DNA from: Aequorivita vitellina | Lineage (GTDB): Bacteria > Bacteroidota > Bacteroidia > Flavobacteriales > Flavobacteriaceae | DNA: 64,000 nucleotides | NCBI RefSeq assembly: GCF_022008365.1 | Contig: NZ_JAIRBA010000013.1 | Span: 1 to 64,000, forward strand | Direction: 5' to 3' | Part shown: positions 52,881 to 60,180 of the stretch, in pieces | Position numbering within the stretch: position 1 is the first letter of the stretch | How the letters are laid out: every line of letters begins with the position of its first letter | Translations under genes and position numbers: made by a program | The notes under the pieces: generated by a model | What the model was told of the DNA's origin: nothing | Seen by the model: the letters and a program-made list of their open reading frames with translations, nothing else | Databases searched by the model: none

Positions 52881-52898
52881 TCACCCGTTTGGGTAATT
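52881..52898. promoter_or_regulatory. Copy 2 of the ACCCnnnTGGGTAATT motif, upstream of the OmpA operon
   Basis: TCACCCGTTTGGGTAATT, a dyad with ACCC and GGGT arms 4 bp apart. It lies 23 bp upstream of the OmpA -7 element on the minus strand, so it covers about -38 to -55 of the predicted start. It is also 127 bp upstream of tpx on the plus strand. Confidence 0.6.
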
Positions 52899-52994
52899 TT
52901 TACCGTCTATGCTACATTGAAAGAATAAAACAGTTCATTTAAATTGAGTGAAACCTTTATGAAGTCTTTTAGAAACAAAATGAAATTGATTGCT

Positions 52995-53002
52995 TATTTT
53001 TA
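52995..53002 (+). promoter_or_regulatory. Candidate -7 element TATTTTTA of tpx
   Basis: One-base variant of TAnnTTTG, 23 bp before the tpx ATG. A TTG lies at 52989-52991, too close to serve as a -33 element. Confidence 0.35.
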
Positions 53003-53025
53003 GGCAAACAAATTTTTAAGAAATT

Positions 53026-53526
53026 ATGACAAAGATAAAATTAGGCGACAATACTATCGAAACAATAGGAACCCTTCCAAAAGTGGGCGATACGGCTCCA
53101 GATTTCGATTTAACGGCACAAGATTTAAGCTCAAAAAAACTATCAGATTACAAAGGATCGCGTGTAGTTATGAATATTTTCCCCAGCATAGACACCAATG
53201 TTTGTGCAACTTCGGTGCGAAAATTCAACGAAAAGGCAACGGGGTTAAAGAACACCAAGGTGCTTTGTATTTCTAAAGACCTGCCTTTTGCCCAGCAACG
53301 ATTTGTAAATGATGAAGAAATAAACAACGTTACCAACCTTTCCGATTTCCGCGATGGCAACTTTGGAAAAAACTACGGGGTGGAAATGAGCAGCGGAGCC
53401 TTGCGAGGTCTTCATTCGCGAGCCGTTGTAGTTTTAGATGAAGAAGGAAAAGTAATTTACAATCAGCAAGTGCCAGCAATTGGTGAAGAACCAGATTATC
53501 TTTCCGCCTTAAAAACCCTTTTATAA
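53026..53526 (+). CDS. tpx: Thiol peroxidase (Tpx)
   Basis: A 166-residue atypical 2-Cys peroxiredoxin reducing lipid and other hydroperoxides with thioredoxin. The peroxidatic Cys lies in IDTNVCATSVRKF at about 64, and the resolving Cys in VLCISKDLPFAQQRF at about 86. Full length, cytoplasmic. Its stop overlaps the dgkA start by one base (TAATG). Confidence 0.96.
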   Translation: MTKIKLGDNTIETIGTLPKVGDTAPDFDLTAQDLSSKKLSDYKGSRVVMNIFPSIDTNVCATSVRKFNEKATGLKNTKVLCISKDLPFAQQRFVNDEEINNVTNLSDFRDGNFGKNYGVEMSSGALRGLHSRAVVVLDEEGKVIYNQQVPAIGEEPDYLSALKTLL

Positions 53527-53885
53527 TGTGGAATTCATTTTTGGGAAAGCGCCTTAAAGCATTTCGTTACGCTTTTAAGGGCGCTTTTCTTTTACTTCGG
53601 CACGAAGCGAGTATTCAAGTGCAAACGGCGATTGCCATTGTAATGACCATTACTGGCTTTTATTTTGAAATTTCCGCTGTTGAGTGGATGTTTCAAATTT
53701 TTGCAATTGGCCTTATTCTAAGTGTTGAAGGGCTGAACACCGCTGTAGAGAAGATCGCAGATTTTGTGCACCCCGATTTTCACAATAAAATAGGATTTAT
53801 AAAAGACATAGCTGCAGGTGCCGTATTTTTTGCCGCGGTAACTGCGATAATTATTGGATGTTTTATTTACATTCCGAAGTTTTAA
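53526..53885 (+). CDS. dgkA: DgkA-type membrane diacylglycerol/undecaprenol kinase
   Basis: A 119-residue integral membrane kinase with three predicted helices. The catalytic region shows EASIQVQ at about 28-34 and the signature SVEGLNTAVEKIAD. The family phosphorylates diacylglycerol or undecaprenol; in Gram-positive relatives the latter, here unresolved. Coupled to tpx by a 1-bp overlap. From memory, dgkA is usually followed directly by ftsK in flavobacteria; here three extra genes intervene. Confidence 0.94.
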   Translation: MWNSFLGKRLKAFRYAFKGAFLLLRHEASIQVQTAIAIVMTITGFYFEISAVEWMFQIFAIGLILSVEGLNTAVEKIADFVHPDFHNKIGFIKDIAAGAVFFAAVTAIIIGCFIYIPKF

Positions 53886-53898
53886 GCATTATAAAAAT

Positions 53899-53961
53899 CA
53901 CCCAAATGGGTAATTGAAGTTTCATTAATTTGGTTGTAAGTTTATTTTTTAAATAAATTTT
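53899..53961 (+). promoter_or_regulatory. Copy 3 of the ACCCnnnTGGGTAATT motif and promoter of the VWA operon
   Basis: The motif TCACCCAAATGGGTAATT is at 53899-53916. Downstream, TTG at 53934-53936 and TAAATTTT at 53954-53961 are 17 bp apart, a near-consensus promoter. The motif would be centred about 60 bp upstream of the predicted start, a usual activator position. It also lies right after the dgkA stop and could form a weak hairpin. Confidence 0.55.
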
Positions 53962-53993
53962 CAATAACTTTATTGTAGCCAAATTAATTGATT

Positions 53994-55397
53994 ATGAAAC
54001 AATTAGCCATTTTTTTATGTGCGTTGCTTTTCTCAATTCTGAGTATTTCGCAAACCAAACAAGCCCCCGAAACTCCTTCGCCAATCATTTTTATTTACGA
54101 TGCCAGTGGCTCTATGTGGGGGCAAATTAAAGGCAAGACAAAGATGGAAATTGCGTCTACGGTGCTTTCAAATTCAATAAACGATTTTGCCGAAAATCAA
54201 AAGATAGGTCTCGTAGCTTATGGACATCGAAAAAAGGGAGATTGCCGCGATGTAGAAATTTTACTTCCCATTAATAACACTTCAAAAAACAAGGTGGCGA
54301 CCGCTGTTAAAAGTATCAAACCTTTGGGAATGACCCCGCTCGCCTACTCCGCCTCTACGGTTATTGACCAGCTTCGGAAAAGCAAAGAAAAAGCAACCAT
54401 TGTTTTAATTACCGACGGAATAGAATCCTGTGATGGCAATATCTGCGATGTAATAAAAGCAGCCAAAGCCGAAGGAATTGATTTTAAACTTCACATAGTT
54501 GGTTTTGGATTGAAAAAAGGTGAAACCCAACAATTGGAATGCGCCGCAAAAGCAGGCGACGGCAACTATTATGACGCAGCCGATGCCAGTGGTTTAGGCG
54601 ATGCAATGACCGAAGTTGCTTCGGAAACGGTAGACAAACCAAAGGGAAACCATGGCATATATGCCACGATGAACGGCCAGCCAATTGATGCATTGGTACA
54701 CGCATATAAGGCAGGCACAAAAAATAAGGCCGGAGGAACGCGAACCTATAGAGACACATCCTATGTTTACCTGCCACAAGAAACCTATGATCTTGAAATT
54801 CGCCCACTTGAAAACTCAAAAGTAGCTCCAATCTTTATCAAAGGAGTTAAAACTTCGAATGAAAAAAAAACCTATAGCATTGTAAGTTTTGACGGTGGGA
54901 AGTTTTTAATAAAAACTACTAACAATGATGCGGGTTGGGATACAACAGTAAACGTGAAGGATGAAAATGGAAAAAATGTTGGAGGTGGTCGCACCTATGG
55001 CCAATCAAAAGAAATAGAGTTAAATGCAGGAACCTACAGCATAGTTATAAAAGCAATTAAATTAAATGGATTGCAAAATAAAATAACCTTAAAGAATCAG
55101 GTTATCACAGGAGGTGAAACTACTGCAGTAGATTATAATTTTGAATCTGGCACCTTGGAAATCTTACCAAAGGGCGGGGGTAAATTAATAGACTGCACGG
55201 TAAATGTAATTGAAGTTAACTCCCGTACAAGTGTTGGGGGTGGTAGATCTTATGATCGTGGTGTTAAGATGAACATCAACCCCGGAACATATCAAATTAA
55301 AGTAAAGGCACTCCGCAAAACTGGCTTTGAAGGTGAAAAAGTAGCAACAGTTACAATTAAAAAAGGTGAAGATAAAAAGCAGGAGTTTCAGTATTAA
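53994..55397 (+). CDS. Secreted VWA protein with three C-terminal repeat domains
   Basis: A 467-residue protein with a signal peptide (MKQLAIFLCALLFSILSISQ). The VWA domain has an intact metal site DASGSM (Asp36, Ser38, Ser40) and LITDGIESCDG near 138. The C-terminal half contains three related beta domains, best seen as VGGGRTYGQSK, VGGGRSYDRGV and the more distant AGGTRTYRDTS, each followed by a P/A-GTY-x-I/L pattern. Periplasmic or surface. The ATG at 53994 is chosen over an in-frame TTG at 53988. Nine bases separate it from the next gene. The ligand is unknown. Confidence 0.86.
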   Translation: MKQLAIFLCALLFSILSISQTKQAPETPSPIIFIYDASGSMWGQIKGKTKMEIASTVLSNSINDFAENQKIGLVAYGHRKKGDCRDVEILLPINNTSKNKVATAVKSIKPLGMTPLAYSASTVIDQLRKSKEKATIVLITDGIESCDGNICDVIKAAKAEGIDFKLHIVGFGLKKGETQQLECAAKAGDGNYYDAADASGLGDAMTEVASETVDKPKGNHGIYATMNGQPIDALVHAYKAGTKNKAGGTRTYRDTSYVYLPQETYDLEIRPLENSKVAPIFIKGVKTSNEKKTYSIVSFDGGKFLIKTTNNDAGWDTTVNVKDENGKNVGGGRTYGQSKEIELNAGTYSIVIKAIKLNGLQNKITLKNQVITGGETTAVDYNFESGTLEILPKGGGKLIDCTVNVIEVNSRTSVGGGRSYDRGVKMNINPGTYQIKVKALRKTGFEGEKVATVTIKKGEDKKQEFQY

Positions 55398-55406
55398 AAA
55401 AATAGT

Positions 55407-56036
55407 ATGAAGTCTAAACACCTAATTTCAATCATTTTGTCCTTTGTTTTATTTGGATCCATAGCAGCTCAGAACAAACTGGGCGAAGGTTTCTTTTCAC
55501 CAAAAACAGATGAAATAGAAACCCTTTATTTATACAATATTCCCAACAGCAGAGCTGGTAGTCAGGAACGGCCAATAGACAGTATCACTTTTGTAAAAAG
55601 ACACGCCAATTATGCAGATGGTATAGGGTATGCGCCAAAAAATTTTGCACCCTTTAAAGAAAAACTGGATTACGGTCTTTTTATCCTCCGCGTAAAAAAA
55701 TTAGGTATCGATTATATTGAAATTATTATAAATGAAAACACTGGCGAAACCGCTTACGTAAATTCGCAACAGGGGCGTTTTATAACCTGGGGCGAGTTTT
55801 TTCTGAATTGTCATTCGGTGGAATTTATAGATAAAAACCAAAAAGTATTTGATAACCCAATGATAAAATCTGCAGGCCGAGTAGTAAGTCCCACAAATTT
55901 TAGAGTCCGATACATAATGGGCGATTGGATGGAAGTGGAAATTTTAGCAGACGATTACAACACCGAAAAGGGAAAAGGCTGGATACGTTGGAGAAAAGAC
56001 GAAGAACTGCTGATTATCTATAATCTATTCTCATAG
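55407..56036 (+). CDS. Secreted protein with an uncharacterised domain shared with its neighbour
   Basis: A 209-residue protein with a signal peptide (MKSKHLISIILSFVLFGSIAAQ). The mature part shares three blocks with the C-terminal 200 residues of the next gene: LGEGFFSPK near 25, NENTGETAYVN near 109 followed by a W-x-E-F-x-L, and the C-terminal KGWIRWRKDEELLI. I do not recognise the domain. It is co-transcribed with the VWA gene (9-bp gap) and separated from its paralogue by a heptad spacer. Confidence 0.75.
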   Translation: MKSKHLISIILSFVLFGSIAAQNKLGEGFFSPKTDEIETLYLYNIPNSRAGSQERPIDSITFVKRHANYADGIGYAPKNFAPFKEKLDYGLFILRVKKLGIDYIEIIINENTGETAYVNSQQGRFITWGEFFLNCHSVEFIDKNQKVFDNPMIKSAGRVVSPTNFRVRYIMGDWMEVEILADDYNTEKGKGWIRWRKDEELLIIYNLFS

Positions 56037-56038
56037 CA

Positions 56039-56066
56039 TTTCAAGTTTCACGTCTAAAATTTAAAC
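56039..56066 (+). repeat. Four-heptad spacer between the two paralogous genes
   Basis: TTTCAAG, TTTCACG, TCTAAAA, TTTAAAC in 7-bp register, 2 bp after the stop codon and just ahead of the next ATG at 56068. Confidence 0.4.
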
Positions 56067-56067
56067 T

Positions 56068-57075
56068 ATGAAAAACATCTTTAAACCCGCGCGAATCGCC
56101 TTTTATATTTTAATGTTGGTTACCTTTTTTATCGTTGGTCTCTACTTCGCAGGGCTTATTGATGCTGGTAAAGGACAAGGATTAGCTGGCGGTGCTATCG
56201 TTGTTGGATATGGCTTTCTCTTTGCAGTAATCGCGTTTATAGCGTCCTTTTTTATAGCTCATTTTGCCACACACAAATTTATAGTGTATGCAAATATTGG
56301 GTTATTGGCAGTTATTATTATTGCTTACGGAATCACCCATTATCGGTATGTTCAGCATCAAAAATCGAAAGAAAAAAAGGAACAATTTAGACCCAAATCA
56401 ACTACTCCAACATCGCAAGTTGAACCCATGGGAATGGTAACGTTTTACAAACATGATGGCTCGCTTCCAAATTCAGTTAACATTCAAGATGAAGAAAATG
56501 ACAAATTAGGTCTCGGATTTTTTAAACCTAATTTTTTTCAGTATTCCACTCTTTTTTTTTACGGAAATGTAACGTTGGAAAAATCGATAACCCAACATAA
56601 TCCCGTTGATAGTCTTCCTTTGGGTCGCGATCAATTTGGTGATTTTACCCTTATTGCAGCACCGCCCTGGCTATTGCCAGAAGCAATGAACCCTTCTTTC
56701 GGAATCTTTTATTTTAATGTGAAATCTGTGAGCCGTGAGTTTATTGAAGTAGAAGTAAATAAAAAAACAGGGCAGACAGCCTATTTAAACAAACACATTG
56801 GTCAACTTCTCTTTTGGCCGGAATTTTTACTTTCAACAGCTTCAATTGAATTTTTAGAAGGCAAGTCTCAAACACCAAAAATAAAACCATTGGATTATGC
56901 AGCCGAAGTACACACCCCATTTTTAAAAATGAAACCATTACAAGTAAAAGATGAGTGGATACAAGTTGTTTTAAAAAACCAAAATTTTCAGGAAGTGGAC
57001 AAAGGCTGGATTCGCTGGAAAAGAGACAACAAACTATTAATAAAATTCGAGCTTCCCAACATTTCAACTCCGTAA
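56068..57075 (+). CDS. Membrane-anchored paralogue of the preceding secreted protein
   Basis: A 335-residue protein with three predicted membrane helices in the first 95 residues, then a basic linker (about 97-115) and a C-terminal domain homologous to the previous product: LGLGFFKPN, then N-x-K-T-G-Q-T-A-Y-L-N near 235, W-x-E-F, and KGWIRWKRDNKLLIKFEL at the end. One is secreted and the other is membrane-bound, so they may form a complex across the inner membrane with the VWA protein. Not recognised beyond this. Confidence 0.75.
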   Translation: MKNIFKPARIAFYILMLVTFFIVGLYFAGLIDAGKGQGLAGGAIVVGYGFLFAVIAFIASFFIAHFATHKFIVYANIGLLAVIIIAYGITHYRYVQHQKSKEKKEQFRPKSTTPTSQVEPMGMVTFYKHDGSLPNSVNIQDEENDKLGLGFFKPNFFQYSTLFFYGNVTLEKSITQHNPVDSLPLGRDQFGDFTLIAAPPWLLPEAMNPSFGIFYFNVKSVSREFIEVEVNKKTGQTAYLNKHIGQLLFWPEFLLSTASIEFLEGKSQTPKIKPLDYAAEVHTPFLKMKPLQVKDEWIQVVLKNQNFQEVDKGWIRWKRDNKLLIKFELPNISTP

Positions 57076-57132
57076 ATTGCCCGTTTTAAAGCAGGGATTT
57101 TTTTATAAAATTTTATTTAGCTTGTGCCGTTG

Positions 57133-57148
57133 TATATTTGTATTTTTG
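57133..57148 (+). promoter_or_regulatory. Two abutting -7 elements before ftsK
   Basis: TATATTTG (57133-57140) is followed at once by TATTTTTG (57141-57148), both perfect TAnnTTTG matches. They lie inside the longer ORF frame, which argues that translation starts at 57172. Confidence 0.6.
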
Positions 57149-57171
57149 CTGAAAAGACAACCGTTCCCTTA

Positions 57172-59532
57172 ATGGCCAAAAAGAAGAAAAAAACAACAAC
57201 CAAAACACCGCGTAAAAAGATACGTTTTTCGCTATCCAAGCAACAGAAAATACTCTTGGGTAGCTTTTTGTTTTTGTTGGGGCTGGCGCTTTTATTTTCT
57301 TTTGTTTCCTACTTTTTTACGTGGCAAGCAGACCAAAGTGAAATAGGGAATTTGGCAGAACGCAAATTACCAACACAAAACTGGCTCAATAAATTTGGTG
57401 CAAATGTGGCGCACTTCTTTATCTACGATGGTTTCGGGGTTTCGGCATTTATTTTTGCATTTCTAATAGCCTTAACCGGCGTTTATTATTTCTTCGATTA
57501 CACCAAGAAACAGCTCTTAAAATTTTGGTTTTGGGGATTGTTATTAATGCTTTGGGTTTCTGTATTTTTCGGATTTTTCAGCGGAAAGGCAACTCTTTTT
57601 AGTGGAATAATTGGTTTCGAAACCAACGATATAATGCAAGATTATATCGGGTTTATTGGCGCCGTGTTAGTCATGGTTTTTATCCTTATTTTCTATTTAG
57701 TGGTTAGACTAAAATTAACCCCAGAAAAGGTAATTAGTGTTTTCAGCAGCACTAAAAAACAAATAGTCGCAGAGTTTAATTCTGAAGAAACAAATGAGAC
57801 TATGGCTCAAAATATTTCAGAAAAGGAAATGCCAGCAAAAGAGAAGGAAGAAATTAAAGCACCTACTGTTGAAGAAAAAACCGCTCCAAAACCCCCTGCC
57901 ATAGAGAAGTTAATACTTAAATCTGATGTGGAAGGCGATGTAGAAATGGAGGTTGAACAAACGGCTGATGAGGAAGAAATTGAAAACTTAAGCAACAAAC
58001 TCGTGAAGGATTTTGGGGAGTTCGATCCAAAATTAGACTTGAGTAATTATAAGTTCCCTAGTATTGAACTACTGCGCGATTACACCATTGGGGCAGGAAT
58101 AACGATTGATCAAGAAGAACTTGAAGAAAATAAAAACCGTATTGTTGAAACCCTCAATAACTATAAAATAGGCATTGCAAATATTAAGGCCACGGTTGGA
58201 CCAACGGTTACGCTTTATGAAATTGTGCCCGACGCTGGAATAAGAATTTCTAAAATTAAAAATTTAGAAGACGATATTGCCTTGTCACTTTCCGCGTTAG
58301 GAATTCGGATAATAGCGCCAATACCCGGTCGCGGAACGATTGGGATTGAAGTGCCAAATAAAAACGCGAAGATTGTTTCTATGCGTTCGGTAATTGCTTC
58401 GGCAAAGTTTCAAAATGCCGAAATGGAACTACCCATCGCTTTTGGAAAAACCATTAGCAACGAAACCTTTGTTGTTGATCTTGCGAAAATGCCACACATG
58501 CTTATGGCTGGTGCTACCGGACAGGGAAAATCTGTTGGGTTAAATGCGGTGTTGACTTCACTTTTATATAAAAAACATCCTGCCGAAGTAAAATTTATAC
58601 TGGTAGATCCTAAGAAAGTTGAACTTACACTTTTCAATAAAATTGAACGACATTATTTAGCAAAACTGCCCGATACCGAAGAAGCAATTATTACCGATAC
58701 AAACAAGGTAATTAATACATTAAATTCGTTGTGTATTGAAATGGATGCGCGTTACGATTTGCTGAAAGATGCCATGGTGCGTAATATAAAAGAATACAAT
58801 ACAAAATTTAAAAATAGAAAGTTGAACCCGCATGATGGTCATCGATTTTTGCCCTATATTGTTTTGGTAATTGACGAATTTGCCGATTTAATTATGACCG
58901 CTGGGAAAGAAGTTGAAACACCCATCGCACGATTGGCGCAACTTGCACGAGCAATTGGCATCCATTTAATTATTGCTACCCAACGCCCTTCGGTAAACGT
59001 AATTACAGGTATTATTAAAGCCAATTTCCCTGCCCGAATCGCCTTTAGAGTAACCAGTAAAATTGATTCGCGAACTATTTTGGACAATTCTGGCGCCGAT
59101 CAGCTAATAGGGCGCGGTGACATGCTTTACACCCAGGGTAACGAACTTACTAGAATTCAATGCGCATTTGTAGATACACCTGAAGTTGCAGATATTACAG
59201 AGTTTATAGGTGCGCAAAAAGCGTATCCCGATGCCTACTTACTGCCAGAATATGTGGGGGAAGATGGTGGCACAACTATTGATAATGACATATCGGAACG
59301 CGATAAACTGTTCCGTGAAGCTGCCGAAGTATTAGTTATTTCACAACAGGGCTCCGCTTCATTGTTACAACGAAAGCTTAAATTGGGCTACAACAGAGCG
59401 GGAAGAATTATTGACCAACTGGAGGCGGCTGGCATTGTTGGCCCCTTTGAAGGCAGTAAGGCACGGCAAGTTTTAGTTCCAACAATTGACGCTTTAAACC
59501 AACTTTTAGACAACGAAACAAATGACAACTAA
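57172..59532 (+). CDS. ftsK: DNA translocase FtsK/SpoIIIE
   Basis: A 786-residue septal DNA pump that clears and dimer-resolves chromosomes at division. A Lys-rich N-terminus leads to four predicted membrane helices (to about 185), an acidic linker of about 110 residues, and the motor: Walker A GATGQGKSVG near 450, Walker B VLVIDEFADLI near 570, and a C-terminal gamma winged helix (SASLLQRKLKLGYNRAGRII). The frame is open to 57124, but the ATG at 57172 lies just after two promoter boxes. It overlaps lolA by 11 bp. Confidence 0.95.
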   Translation: MAKKKKKTTTKTPRKKIRFSLSKQQKILLGSFLFLLGLALLFSFVSYFFTWQADQSEIGNLAERKLPTQNWLNKFGANVAHFFIYDGFGVSAFIFAFLIALTGVYYFFDYTKKQLLKFWFWGLLLMLWVSVFFGFFSGKATLFSGIIGFETNDIMQDYIGFIGAVLVMVFILIFYLVVRLKLTPEKVISVFSSTKKQIVAEFNSEETNETMAQNISEKEMPAKEKEEIKAPTVEEKTAPKPPAIEKLILKSDVEGDVEMEVEQTADEEEIENLSNKLVKDFGEFDPKLDLSNYKFPSIELLRDYTIGAGITIDQEELEENKNRIVETLNNYKIGIANIKATVGPTVTLYEIVPDAGIRISKIKNLEDDIALSLSALGIRIIAPIPGRGTIGIEVPNKNAKIVSMRSVIASAKFQNAEMELPIAFGKTISNETFVVDLAKMPHMLMAGATGQGKSVGLNAVLTSLLYKKHPAEVKFILVDPKKVELTLFNKIERHYLAKLPDTEEAIITDTNKVINTLNSLCIEMDARYDLLKDAMVRNIKEYNTKFKNRKLNPHDGHRFLPYIVLVIDEFADLIMTAGKEVETPIARLAQLARAIGIHLIIATQRPSVNVITGIIKANFPARIAFRVTSKIDSRTILDNSGADQLIGRGDMLYTQGNELTRIQCAFVDTPEVADITEFIGAQKAYPDAYLLPEYVGEDGGTTIDNDISERDKLFREAAEVLVISQQGSASLLQRKLKLGYNRAGRIIDQLEAAGIVGPFEGSKARQVLVPTIDALNQLLDNETNDN

Positions 59533-60172
59533 AATGAAGTATTTCAACATTCTATTATTAGCACTTTTCATCACTTCTTTTTCTTACGCCCAGGATGCTA
59601 AATCTATGCTAAAAGAAGTTTCAGAAAAAGTTAAAAGCTACGATAATATTGCTATCGATTTTAAGTACAATCTAAACAATTCCAAAGAAAATGTAAACCA
59701 GGAAACTCGCGGCGATGTTACGCTTCAAGGCGATAAATACGTCTTGAATATGCTTGGCACAACCCGTATATTTGATGGAAAAAACATTTACACTATTGTA
59801 CCCGAAGATGAAGAAGTGACCATTTCGGCATACAATCCTAAAGACGATAAGGATATTACACCTTCAAAAATGTTGACTTTTTACGAAAAAGGATACACTT
59901 ATAAAATGGACATCGAGCAAAATGTAAAAGGTCGAAAAATTCAGTATATAAAACTTATCCCCATCGATTCAAAAGCAGAGATAAAAGATATTCTTTTAGG
60001 AATAGATGTTCAAACCAAGCACATTTACAAATTAATTCAGACTGATGCGAAGGGAACAAAATATACGCTTACCGTAAATTCCTTTAAAACAAATCTACCC
60101 GTTTCTAAAACCTTGTTTACTTTTGATGAGGCTAAATACAAAAAAGACGGTTACTACATAAATAAGCTATAG
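59522..60172 (+). CDS. lolA: Outer-membrane lipoprotein carrier LolA
   Basis: A 216-residue periplasmic chaperone that ferries lipoproteins from the inner to the outer membrane. It has a signal peptide (MKYFNILLLALFITSFSYAQ), then the LolA beta-barrel pattern (SMLKEVSEKVKSYDNIAIDF, GDVTLQGDKYVL, FDGKNIYTIVPE). The upstream ATG (59522) overlaps ftsK; an ATG at 59534 gives a cleaner signal peptide, and either may be used. Operon with ftsK and the LptF/G-like gene. Confidence 0.92.
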   Translation: MTTKMKYFNILLLALFITSFSYAQDAKSMLKEVSEKVKSYDNIAIDFKYNLNNSKENVNQETRGDVTLQGDKYVLNMLGTTRIFDGKNIYTIVPEDEEVTISAYNPKDDKDITPSKMLTFYEKGYTYKMDIEQNVKGRKIQYIKLIPIDSKAEIKDILLGIDVQTKHIYKLIQTDAKGTKYTLTVNSFKTNLPVSKTLFTFDEAKYKKDGYYINKL

Positions 60173-60180
60173 CCAGATAA

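Noticed and set aside
59144-59163. ACCC-A-GGGT-like string in ftsK
   Set aside because: The arms are one base apart instead of four, and it lies deep inside the coding region, so it does not match the regulatory motif.
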